64,000 bases of DNA from contig CM069437.1 of NCBI GenBank assembly GCA_035610365.1, positions 59,978,093 through 60,042,092 of the forward strand, in the 5' to 3' direction. The notes beneath the pieces are model-generated. The model was not told the origin of the DNA. It did not search any database and saw only the letters and a list, made by a program, of their open reading frames with translations. This DNA comes from Aquatica leii. Taxonomy: Eukaryota; Arthropoda; Insecta; Coleoptera; Lampyridae. How positions within the stretch are numbered: position 1 is the first letter of the stretch; each line of letters opens with the position of its first letter. Shown here one piece after another: positions 22,060 to 33,109 of the stretch. A program made the position numbers and the translations under genes.

Positions 22060-25000
22060 GGAGCTTTGACCTGGTTTAATATCTTCAGCATGCCAGATAC
22101 TCACCGATTGACCAGTATTGTTGACTACAGACTAACTCATACTTCCAAGAAGATTTAACCGTTTTAATAATAAAACGCCCCAAAAACTTAGGTGCTAATT
22201 TGGCATTAAAATGCATAGTGACGTCAGTCGCCACACTAAATTTCTATCTGCATATCTTGCATGGCGACGATAAAGCTTATATCTATTTTGCGTTTTTGTG
22301 TACGCTGTTACAAGCTTTAGGTTTTACGAACCTTGCACGGCCAACTCATATAGTCGGAAGTAGGGGAGGTTCACAGGAAGTATGCTTAAGGGCGCCAGAG
22401 CTGATCCAAGATAACACTTCTGCCTCGCTCACGACAGACGGTCCAAACTTGTAACTCAATTGGAGGTTCGTAATCCTTATTACTCTGATGGTCGAGTAGC
22501 CAAAGTTTGTTATTAGATAACGACGATCAACAGAGAAAGGTATGTTGCCATAAAAGAAAGAGTAACCAATATAGCCACTTTAATTTAGTAACGTCGATGA
22601 TTATCACAGATATATCGAATTTTCAGTACATGAATGCCAGCCGTATCGGCAACACACAATACATAGGTAAGTTACGTGGAAGCGTACAGCGAAGAATAGT
22701 TCGTAGTAAATATTGTTTGTACACAGTATGCGAAACACACAAAATAATTAATAATACGACCTTACTGATAATAAAACAGTGATAATAATTACTGAATTAA
22801 TACTAAACTTTCGTACTAATTATTGGTTGTACACAGCATGCGAAAAATACAAAATAACTAATGATACTACCTTAATGGTAATAAAACAATGTTAGCAATT
22901 ACGGAATTAACATTAGCTAAAGTTTTGTGAGCGACCTTTCTGACAGCGAACAAATAAATAAATCAACTTACCCACAATACAGTAACTCCTACTTCGTCGA
23001 AGAAAGCGCTTTCCCCGGCAAGTGAGCCTGAAATAACTTTTAAGTAGCAAATCGTGTCAAACCAATGCCTCACGAAATCAACATCTACAAAAATAGTTAC
23101 TTATTGTTAAAGAAAGTACATATAACATAACCCGGTTGTCGAATGCTGTTGTACACCGTCGATGACAGTTGGTTTCGCAGGTGTTTGTCGCCTGAGTAGA
23201 ATCTCGTAGAAGTGTGATTATCTTCGGTTCATTTAGTTTTAACCGTAGGCCTTATAGATCGAGTTATATTCGTCCCACGAAAGTATTTTTCGAAGTTAAT
23301 CCTTCATAATTCGTTATCGAATAGGAACATGTGCCAGAACGTGGTGGAACGGCTATCAAATTACGAGAAATTACAACAGAATTTTAATAACCGACAGCAA
23401 TTATCTTACCCGGTGACGACTCAAATATTTTATTATTGTAGTACACTTATAATTTGATCCCCATTACTACGGATGATCTTTTAGAATTATTTGCAAGCCA
23501 CCCCGGCCATCTTATGCAGTTGACAGATTAATGATTTCGTCGTAAATGACAGTCACACGAAACGATCGGTAGGGGGCGTCCAAACCGGGATCTAATTTCA
23601 ATTACATCTACAGGGTATTCCGTAATGAAAATTTCGTACGTAACAACGCATTAGAAAGTTGTTTCAAAATATGCGTACGGATACGTTCATAATGAGACAC
23701 TAAACGCGCAACCTTAAGTTCCAGAATAAAAACGTCAGAAAAAGATAAATCAAAGAAATTTCCTGAAAGAATGTCTCAATGACCTCGTCTTTCGCAGTAG
23801 GTTTTTTTAAACTTTTTTGACATAAATTTTTTTACTACGAAACTGGACACCATTGTTCGTAATATATACTGAAGAGCACCAAAAAGAAGAAAGGTGTGTT
23901 CTTCTACAATTTTACAAATAAAGGTAGCGATAGCTGAACGTAACAAAAAGAACAGAGTAAATTTAGTAAGTAAGTCAGCAATCACCAGTGCAACTATGAC
24001 CTTTCGAAGATTAAGGCAGAACACCTATAATGTCACAGCATGGCCAAGGGTGTGACGGCTTAGCACAAGGAGCGAATATTCCAAGCAAAGCAACTTGTTT
24101 CACGTTATGCGCAGCACACACACACGATAACGACTAATACAGTAACCAACATCTGCACGTACGCAGGACTAATAGTAATGTGGTAGAATCTTAGCCGTAG
24201 TTTTCAAAATCCCACAGTATCTCATTACAGATGGATCGTGATGGTTTAATTATTTCTGCACGTTGTTCAGTAAGAAGTACTAATCTCCAATCATCAGAAG
24301 AATCAGAAGAGAAGGGAGTGATAAAAAACACGATGATAAAAAACATCTTTTACCGACAATTTTACAAATTTATGAGGAGCATTCAAAACACGTTTAAAAA
24401 CGAGCGTGATAGCAAATCAGAAACGACGTTATCCTTCTCTTTTCGATGGATTATCAAAAAGTCGTAATGCTGTAACCTAGTAGAGCAACGTACTAATTGT
24501 CTTAAAGGATCGGTTATCACAGTGAAATGGGATTCTTTCACACAAGGACGGAACTTTTTTATAGCCCATAAGACAGCCAGACATTCTTTTTTAGTTGTCG
24601 AATAATGTCGCTCCGTTTTAGTGAACAATCGACGGAGGTAACTAACAACATTTTTACCATTGGCAGTCGTTTGAGTTAACACAGCATCTAAACGAAGGTC
24701 CGAAGCACCAGTTTGTACTACAAAAGGAAGTGAGAAATCAGGACGCGACAGAATCGGAGCCGCAAACAAGATGTTTTTACAAAATATTAAAGCGGTCTGA
24801 CATTTTGCTGTCCAACGAAAAGAAACATGTTTACGAGTAAGAGCCGGCAGTGAAGACGTAAGAGAAGAAAAAATAGTAATAAAGTGACATTACCAACTAG
24901 TCATACCAAAAAATCGTCTGACATCAGTGACGTTTGACCTTAATTCAAGCAAACAAAAATTACATTTTTCCGACGTAAAGTAAATCCAGTAGAGATTAAA

Positions 25001-25990
25001 CGTTCTAACACTTTTTCTAGTACGGTAACATACTCACGAAAGTAGTTGTTGCGATGATAATATTGTCAAGGTAAGCTAAACAGCAAGGCTTCAAATTCGC
25101 ATTCAACACTCGATCAATCAATCGCTGCAATGTAACAAGCGCATTATGTATTCCCAATGGCATGCATGAACTGAAAAAAACAACGAGAAGGAACAGTAAA
25201 AGCAGTCACAGCTTTGGAATCGATTCCGAGTTTCATCCCATAATCGATCGCCGTAATCAGGTGGTAAGAATTCTGATTTTAATGAAGTAACTACATCTTA
25301 GTAGAAGCAGTCAGCTCCAGCAGAAATAGTCTAAATTGAAATTTCCAAGTTCTACATCCGGAAGTAATGGCTATAACGCAGCCTGTTTCAGACAAAGGCA
25401 AGTTAGCAAAAGAAACTAAAGTAGTTTTAGTAGCTTTCTTTCGTAGTCGTGAACTCATGATGTAGACATGTCACAGCTTGCTGTATTATTTGTACTAACT
25501 GACAGGATGTTTTATCTTGCATAGTGTTTCCCAGATTTAAATTTAAAGAACATGTTGCGGGTTTTCCAATCTTGTGAACCATACTACGTCTAGCTTACTC
25601 CGTCGTAGAGTAGGGTATGGGTAAAGTCATCAGTTTATAAAGGCGCTACATTTGTTAAAACGCTAGTAGACAAATCTTGTTTATACAGATGTTAAACTAT
25701 TCAGCGAGCCCCAATTGGTTTCCTTTAAAAAAGATTTTTCAGTACGAAGTCGGTATGGAAAGCAGACATTAAGTAAGTCGAGCAATACTTTAATTTGTAA
25801 CGTACACTTGGTTAAACTGCAATCAATTACCAGTAAATTTAACCCAAGGTAAAGAAAGGCAACGGCAGCTCGGTTATCGGATTGTCAAAAGTAAAGCAAC
25901 TAATTCAAACCTGCTTGTTTTCGATGTTTCGATTATAATTGGTTACAAAGGTGCCCACACCTCTACAGCACTAAAAGAAAGCAAACAAAA
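22060..25990 (-). pseudogene. Ty3/Gypsy pol (copy 1), split by a solo LTR
   Basis: Minus strand. From about 25210 down: AVTAFTVPSR, MPLGIHNALVTLQRLIDRVL and the polymerase motif AYLDNIIIA (near 25060, usually YLDD). The RNase H/tether region is open at 24383-24769: LSRPDFSLPFVVQTGASD (usual first Asp of RNase H is Gly), YSTTKKECLAVLWAIKKFRP and VSDLLSRS. Integrase follows with RSAIATFICKIVEEHTFL near 23930. After the LTR insertion (22306-23645) the integrase tail resumes with RRHARYADRNLVWR and FNAKLAPKF near 22250, then SIWHAEDIKP near 22110. Sequence from 25300 to 25990 is probably the protease and gag end but is badly eroded. Many stops and frameshifts; not functional. Confidence 0.9.
22306..23645. 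mobile_element. Solo LTR (1340 bp) with ACGC duplication
   Basis: The segment begins TGTTACAAGC and ends CGTAACA, with TG...CA ends. It is flanked by ACGC at 22302-22305 and 23646-23649. It is homologous along its length to 51505-53087. It interrupts the integrase of the Gypsy copy around it, and the protein similarity resumes cleanly on both sides. No internal retroviral-type genes are present, so it is a solo LTR left by recombination. It holds two tandem units of about 108 bp (from about 22716 and 22826). Confidence 0.88.
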
Positions 25991-26439
25991 TACAACTAAC
26001 CTAACAATTTTAAGATCGACGTCTGTAAAAATGTAAAACCACACAAATATTTGTACATGCAATACCACAATAATTAACAAATACAATTATAGATAAATTA
26101 AACTTTTGAATTAAGCACAGTTTTATTAAACAATTCTAACAGAAAAATTATAATGTTAAAATTTAACTTTAACCAATAAATTACGCACAGCCAATCAAGC
26201 CCCGAGCTTGAATAATTTTAACGTTAAATAATACATAAACTGTTTGTGATAACAAACAACGGTATACTCTGTCGCCGTATATACAATCCAAAGCACAATG
26301 TGATTAAAAAGTAAAAGGTTACTTACGGTTTACTACATGTTGCTAGTACTAGTAACGTGCAAACATCGCTAAAAGTTGAAAAATAAGCAAATCAGTGTAT
26401 TGCCGTGGTAATACAAATCCGTTATCTTCCATTTAAGAT

Positions 26440-26735
26440 ACTAGGCTGGACATATTGGTTGTCAAAGACGATAACAACTCGACAATTCTTGCAGTTTACT
26501 AAAGATATTTTACAACAAAGATTAAACCTAACCGCAAAAACGTAAATGTGCATCATACCTCAGCAATTCTACCCACAAGCATCGATTGACTACATTCAGT
26601 TTACGCCATAAAACAAGTGCATGGCCTACAATTTTAAAAAGCTTTGCCAAATATTTAAGTTCTACAAGCGTTTTTTTGCAGTTTGCGTGTAAAATGTCAA
26701 ATGCGTTAATTGTATCGAAAAAAAGAGAAAACTCT
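26440..26735. repeat. Copy B of the dispersed repeat
   Basis: Uninterrupted counterpart of 10990-11700, sharing CGTAAATGTGCATCATAC and CATCGATTGA. The open frame 26586-26825 across it starts without a conserved partner in copy A, so I do not treat it as a gene. Confidence 0.55.
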
Positions 26736-26978
26736 AAAGTTATACTAACTGATTTTAAAATGAACGATGCAAAATCTATACAAAGCGATGAACAACAAAA
26801 GATGTTTTACATAACAAATTCATAAGATATATAACCACGAACACGACAGTCAAGTATTACGGGAAAGTGTAAAACTGCGCGTGGTATTAACGTGCCCAAT
26901 ACAAGTGTTAAAGGTGTCTAACACAAGATGATGAAACGTGCCTAGCAAGATGTTTTAGATGCTAAAGTAATTGTTACT

Positions 26979-27020
26979 AATTATTATATATATTATAATA
27001 TATATTTATAATATTTATTA

Positions 27021-27050
<30 letters not shown>
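26979..27050. repeat. (TA)n tract
   Basis: About 70 bases of TA dinucleotides with a few TTA interruptions. The fold-back element begins directly after it. Shorter TA tracts lie at 30151-30167, 30221-30240 and after 30834. Confidence 0.85.
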
Positions 27051-27058
<8 letters not shown>

Positions 27059-27635
27059 TATAAACCGGTTGCTGTTGAGCCCGTAGAATATATAAACGTT
27101 ACGCTCTGTAGCCCGAAGAAACGCTATTAAGCCCGGTTTCGCTCATCTACGTATCCATGTGTATATATCAAAATACGATTATATAAGCATCAAAACGTGT
27201 AAATCCAAAAATTTGGCTGGGCTTCATATTGTACCGTTTATATCTTCATTATATATAAAATAGTTCAGAGTTAGTCGCTGCAGAGGTCGCTTTTATATAC
27301 AAACTGTCTACAGACACGGACGGTACGTTGTGTAGCCCAACATGCGACAACGTTGGACGGGCTTAATAACAAGCAGTAAACGTATACTCTAAGTGTATTT
27401 TACTTTAGTATGAATTTTATGCACTTTTTGAGTATCATCACGTTTTAATAATTTTTCACAATAACAATACAAACGGTTTTAGTCAAAAATCGGAAGTTGA
27501 TTTTTAAAAACGTTTGCAATTTCTAAGTGACGCTTGTACGTACATATGTAGAATGTGGTACTTTTATAACTATTAAATTAGATTAGTATTGAAAAAATTA
27601 TTTGAAAACCTCTAAAGAGATTTGGATCAAAAGTA
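27051..27635 (+). repeat. Left arm of the fold-back element
   Basis: About 585 bases, ending in GGATCAAAAGTA. Paired with 30241-30834 in inverse orientation. The outer 130 bases also resemble 29397-29525 in direct orientation. Confidence 0.88.
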
Positions 27636-29396
27636 CAATATAGGTAGCTAAGAAACTTTAAAGTTATAAGAATGATTTGTTGGTTCATTCATGATGTGAT
27701 ACCTATAAAATAATTTGAAACATAAATACATACATTTAATAAAAACCATATTTCTCATATATTTTTTTTTCTTTTACTAAAAATCTTTAAAAACAATGTA
27801 GGAATCTTGTTTTGTAGTGTAAAAATTCTTAGAAGCATGGAAATTTTTTAGTAGTCTGAAAGAGTTTTGTAAAATCAATTGGAAAATATTACTTCTCGTG
27901 AAATAATTATGGAAAGTTATGATAATTTTGCAGATAACACTGTACAATTAAAAATTAAATTTGGTTTACCAACACAAAGCTTTTACAAACAAAATTGAAA
28001 AAAAGAATTGTCCTAGCAGAAAGAGAAACAAAACTTACAGTCATAAATTTTAAAATCGACACAGAGTTTTTGGCAATTATGATGACAATTTACTTAAAAG
28101 TTAGAAAAATAATAATTAAGACAAACAGTTAATCCACTTCTTACAAGAAATAAGATATTTTTTTAAAGTTTGAGTTATTTTATATAAAATCGTCTAAAAG
28201 TAAAAGATGACTTATTTTAGAGTCCTAAAAAAGAAATCTACGCACATTTAGTTTTGATGAACGCCCGTTTTCACCTGACTGAATTGAAAAACATAATTTT
28301 TATGCTTTTTTTTGAGTGCACAACGAAAATTTATTCAATACCGATCAACAATGACGCGCTGCTAAAAATACGTTTTTTAACTTATTTTCAGTGATTTTTA
28401 ACTGACTCTAGTGTCTATGTCGTTTAATATAAGCACCTAATGTTATTCAGAAATTAAGTTTAATTATCCTAAAAAGAATAAACCCTGATCAAAAAACCCA
28501 CTTTTTGTACAAAAAAAATGCTTGAAATTCGATGAAATCGCGTTTTTCAGGCTACATTGGTCGTCTTGTTGTCACATTCTCAGTGTCGATACACTTTTTT
28601 TAAAGCAAATATCTAAGTAATTTTATTAGGTTAAAAATATTATTTGCAATTGCTTACTTTTTTGTGTAGTTTTATCTATTTTGTTTGTATCTTATAGTAT
28701 AGCAAGTAGGTTGAATGTTTTTTAAACGTGATATTATGTTTTTATTTAAATTGAAATTGTGTGTATTGTAAGTGAGATTTATTACGTAAATATAACATAT
28801 GAAGGAATATTGAATTTTTTGAAACAAAACATTATATTTTCTTAGAAGGCTTAGCTTATTGGCTTAACGTTATTGACAGCATCACAGTTATAGAAAACTG
28901 AATACCTTTACGGTATCAACTAGCTGTGACTGTGAGAAACCTAAACTATATTAAATTATTGTACCTTTTTATGTTATTATCTTATTAATACATGTGTTAC
29001 AGCAGCAACTAATTTTTATGCCAAGAATTTCGTTAGAGCAGAAATCCAACATTGTTTCTGGAGTTACTATATGATGATCTGCAGTTCGTTCTAAACTTTT
29101 TTTAATAGTTTGTGACTGTCCGATTAATGATAAATCTGTTACTTTAATCGACATTTAACGTCCACATTAAGGAACAAATAAATTGAGTGAAAATGTTTCA
29201 GACTACTTATTAGAATTCCTCAATTTCGTTATTTGAAACAGTATTCTATTTACTATCACATACATATTTTAATTTCAACTAAAATTTCATGATAATGTTG
29301 TATGACATACTGTATGCCCAAAACTAACCTTTCAATTTATTTCCGATTTATTAAAAAAACTTTGTGTGCGTAAATAAAAATATGTAGGTACAAACA

Positions 29397-29525
29397 TGTA
29401 AACAGGTTGTTGTTGAGCCCGTAGAACATATAAACGCTACGTTCTCAAGCCCGAAGAACCGTTATATATCCCAGTTTTAGGCGCATCTCTGTATATATGC
29501 GTATGTCATCAAAATACGATTGTAG
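29397..29525 (+). repeat. Third, diverged copy of the arm end
   Basis: TGTAAACAGGTTGTTGTTGA then GCCCGTAGAACATATAAACG follows the same order as the left arm's outer part, down to ATCAAAATACGATT. Together with TGTAAACAGGT in inverse orientation near 30120 it suggests a related smaller element (about 29397-30120) nested inside. Confidence 0.65.
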
Positions 29526-30100
29526 AATCATTTTTTTTTATTATGCGGTATATTGTAAGTTTGATTTAAAAATTAATTTGTGCTTGTCAAATGACGACAA
29601 GTAACACACTCTACGTTAGTCGTGTACTTGGTGGCAACGGTTAAATTTAACATTTCTTTAAAAAGTTGCCAAAACAGAGTTACATGCGGAATTTTAAAGA
29701 AAATTATTTAATTTGCTGCCGTTTTGAATAGGTTTTTTTTTCAGATAAGAATTTGCTAATACACAGAAGTTATAGCTTACAATTTTGAATTATATTTACA
29801 AATAAAACAAACTTAGCACCAATCATAAAAAGAGTTTAATGCTTGAATACAGTTTTTATTTTAAATCTGCAGAAGGTTTATTTGTTACGTCAATATTAAT
29901 CAAGTTAAATTTTAAAAAAAAATTATTAGATCGGAAGATGTTTAAGAGAGTTATCTGCAAAGACTAAACGCAAATGTTAAAATTTCAAATCATTCGAATT
30001 TCGCTTAATAACTACGTTTAGAGCGTGTATAATATTGGCAACACAGTCGGGGTTAACAGCGCGCTAATAACGTCGTGTAGAAAGGCGTTACCGCCCGGGC

Positions 30101-30240
30101 TCATCGGGCACCTGTTTACATAGCGGGCTCAATTGCGTGCAGTTTATACCTATATATATATATATATCGCTCATCGGGCACCTGTTTACATATCGGGCTC
30201 AATTGCGTGCATTTTATAACTATATATATATATATATATA
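30101..30240. repeat. Two tandem 70-bp units
   Basis: TCATCGGGCACCTGTTTACA begins at 30101 and again at 30171. Each unit continues with GGGCTCAATTGCGTGC and ends in a TA tract. The second unit ends exactly where the right arm starts. Confidence 0.85.
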
Positions 30241-30834
30241 TACTTTTGATCCAAATCTCTTTAGAGGTTTTCAAATAATTTTTTCAATACTTTAATTTTA
30301 ATTTAATTTAATAGTTATAAAAGTACCACATTCTACATATGTACGTACAAGCATCACGTAGAAATTGCAAACGTTTTTAAAAATCAACTTCCGATTTTTG
30401 ACTAAAACCGTTTGTATTGTTTTTGTGAAAAATTATTAAAACGTGATGATACTCAAAAAGTGCATAAAATTCATACTAAAGTAAAATACACTTAGAGTAT
30501 ACGTTTACTGCTTGTTATTGAGCCCGTCCAACGTTGTCGCATGTTGGGCTACACAACGTACCGTCCGCGTCTGTAGACAGTTTATATATAAAAGCGACCT
30601 CTGCAGCGACTAACTCTGAACTATTTTATATATAATGCAGATATAAACGGTACAATATGAAGCCCGGCCAAATTTTTGCATTTACACGTTTTGATGCTTG
30701 TATAATCGTATTTTGATTATATACACATGGATACGTAGATGAGCCCGAAACCGGGCTTAATAGCGTTTCTTCGGGCTAAAGAGCGTAGCGTTTATATATT
30801 CTACGGGCTCAACAGCAACCGGTTTATATGTCTA
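30241..30834 (-). repeat. Right arm of the fold-back element
   Basis: About 594 bases, starting TACTTTTGATCC and ending at TATGTCTATA. Inverse counterpart of 27051-27635. Confidence 0.88.
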
Positions 30835-30929
30835 TATATATATATAATTCTAATAAGGTAACATCTCGTTAGACACTCGTCCGATGTTTTCCACATGAAC
30901 AGTTTTACGGGAAAAAAATTGCCGTGTTA

Positions 30930-31100
30930 TTACTTGCATCGAAACTCGGCTGGAAGAACGTAGATATATTGGTGGCTGAAAAAATTTTTGTGGTACCAAC
31001 GACAATAAAGTCATATTGATATTGAATAACCATGAATCTCATATGGAAAATATACAAACATTTTTGACAAAGAAGATAATTTTGTGATTTGGAGTATCAG
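30930..31100 (+). pseudogene. pogo/Tigger-type transposase core fragment
   Basis: Over two frames the sequence reads ASKLGWKNVDI, then WWLKKF, then VILILNNHESHMENIQTF. This is the order of the pogo superfamily core (SGWMT-D-F...WL-HF...LLILDNHxSH). The catalytic Asp of LDNH is Asn here. Only about 55 codons survive and the frame changes at least twice. The downstream side is taken over by the LINE 3' end at about 31160. Confidence 0.6.
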
Positions 31101-31159
31101 ACAAAATTTGATTAACAAAACTACTTTATGCGATGCCAGTACAAGTCACAAAGTAACAT

Positions 31160-32580
31160 CTTCTTCTTCTTGCGATGCCTTTTCCTATCGGATGTTGGCG
31201 ATTATTAGACCGATTATAATTTTGGAAACCGCATCTCGGAATAAAGATGTAGTGCTTCTCCCGTACCACTGCCAAAGATTTTTAAGCGACGATGTGCGTC
31301 TACGACCTGGACCTCGCCTGGAGGCAATCTTGCCCTGAATTATGAACTGGAGCAAACTGTACTTTTCATAGCGCATCACAAGTACTCCAGTTTTCTTTTC
31401 TTCACTGTGAGTATTAATTGGGGTGTGGTGTTCATTTTACGCAAAATTTCCACGTTGGTAACGTGGTCTGTCCAAGAAATCTTCAGGATCCGTTTATATA
31501 TCCATAACTCAAAGGCGTCAATTTTTCTTATCGTATCCTCTGTCAGGGTTCAAGCTTCCATACCATATAGTACAGTGGGAAATATGTAACATTTGACCAT
31601 GCGCTTACGGAACTCCAAGCTTAAGTTTCTGTTCGAAAATAGTTGGCGCATTCCCCCAAATGCAATTCTCGCTTGTTCTGTTTTAATTTTTTATTTCCTG
31701 GTGTTGTTCCCATTTGTCATTGAGGTTACACCCTAGGTACTTATAAATTTTGACCTGCTCAATTGCTGTATTTTCGACTTTGATTGATATGTTTGGTGTA
31801 TTTATCTTTTTTGTAACTACAATTTTTTTTAACTTTTATATCCAGTCCGTAAGCCTGATTTCTGTCGTTAACACTTGTCATCAGCAACTGTAGTTCTTCT
31901 GTTGTTCCGCTAGTAATATACAGAGTCATCAGTGTATCGCAGATAGTAATCATCTGTTCGTTTATGCTAATTCCTTGTTTTCGTTTATCTAGGGCCTCTC
32001 TGAATATTGTTTCCGAGTAAACATTGAATAATAATGACAAGAGAATGAATCCTTGCCTGACTCCCTGGCAAATATCTACTTTCTCGGTTGTGCTGTCCTC
32101 TACGACTACTTTTGCTCTTTGGTGGCAGTACCGAAAACCAATTATTTTTATCTCTTTACTATTCAAAACAATGTTGTTAGAACTCGCATTAACTTGTCGT
32201 GGCATACTCGATCGAAGGCTTTCCGGTAGCCAATAAAACAGAGATGTACATTCTGGTTGACATCTCTGCATCTCTGGATTAGAACACTTATGCAGAAAAG
32301 AACTTCCCTTGTTCCAAAACCATTACGGAAACCAAATTGGGCATCCTTCATATCTTCCTCACATTTCTGATATATTCGTTCATGTATTATTTTCAGAAAC
32401 AGCTTTAAAGTGTAACTCATGAGACTAATCATGCGGTGGTTTTCACATTTTTGGCATTAGGCAACTTAGAAATTGTCACGAATGTAGATATTAACCTTTC
32501 ACTTAGTACCGTTCCGGTTTGGTAAATTAGATTAAGTAGATTCACTAATATGTTAAGTTTATTTTGCATTACCTAAAAAA
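31160..32580 (-). pseudogene. RTE-type LINE reverse transcriptase, 3' part
   Basis: From about 32580 down: LLNLIYQTGTV, MISLMSYTLKLFLKIIHERI, AQFGFRNGFGTRE, LCFIGYRKAFDRV, then VDICQGVRQGFILLSLLFN. The polymerase box reads YTDD in a shifted frame near 31930 (usually YADD). It continues with EELQLLMTSVNDRNQAYGLD and ends with RRGPGRRRTSSLKNLWQWYG and IIANIR near 31190, the usual C-terminus of this insect LINE group. A short AAG-type tail on the minus strand (about 31160-31172) marks the 3' end. The endonuclease is missing, and there are several frameshifts. It is 5'-truncated, as most LINE copies are. Confidence 0.9.
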
Positions 32581-32689
32581 GTAACATCAAAATAACAATT
32601 TTTAAAAATATTGATAACACCGGAACAACGAAAGGTTTTTCTTAAAGCTGAACTGCGTAAAAATGACACACAAAGACGCAAACGACAAA

Positions 32690-32945
32690 AACAATTATCA
32701 AAAAACTTACCAAGAAAATTAAAAAAAAGTGATTAAAGAACAAACTGCGGCTATCGACAAAGATTCTTATAAACAACTAAGTTTGCATGATGAAAGTTTA
32801 GATGATGAAGTCGTAGAAGGTGCGAATCTTAAAGATGAATCTTTGACATTAATTATAAACCTAAACTAGAAAATTTTGTATTAGTAAAAAAGGTTGTAAA
32901 GCAAAACTTTTTGAGGCGCGACTTGGAAGTAACTCAGTAAGTCAC
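32690..32945 (+). other. Coding-like stretch, unrecognised
   Basis: Read with one or two frame changes it gives LHDESLDDEVVEGANLKDES and then KLENFVLVKKVVKQNFLRR. The FVLVK...FLRR spacing faintly recalls C-terminal modules of some insect transposon proteins, but I cannot name the family. Confidence 0.25.
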
Positions 32946-33109
32946 GTTACGTCACAGCTCACTTGATTTTTGGTATTTAAAAACAGTAACTACTGTCAAG
33001 AAACTATTATCCCTTTTCTGACAAATTAACTAGAGACAAGGCGATAGGTACACAAAACATAAATTGCAACACACAATAATTACAATTAATCTTTCCAAGC
33101 AAATAAAAT

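Larger units (their letters stand above)
27051..30834. mobile_element. Fold-back element with arms of about 590 bp
   Basis: The left arm 27051-27635 and right arm 30241-30834 are reverse complements over their full length with few differences. The outer ends read TATAGACATATAAACCGG and its complement, and both outer ends abut TA tracts. The motif TTGAGCCCG (or GGGCTCAA) recurs within each arm. The 2.6-kb middle has no transposase I can recognise; one minus-strand frame at 28969-29154 (MSIKVTDLSLIGQSQTIKK) is unassigned. Long inverted arms point to a fold-back or long-TIR DNA transposon. The target duplication cannot be read because the flanks are TA repeats. Confidence 0.85.

Noticed and set aside
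22200-22782. Two plus-strand frames (22200-22454 and 22507-22782)
   Set aside because: They lie in the integrase tail's opposite strand and in the solo LTR. The homologous LTR at 51505 has a related frame only because it is a copy.
30101-30240. CRISPR-like array
   Set aside because: There are only two adjacent 70-bp units, without spacers of constant length; they are tandem duplicates with TA tails.
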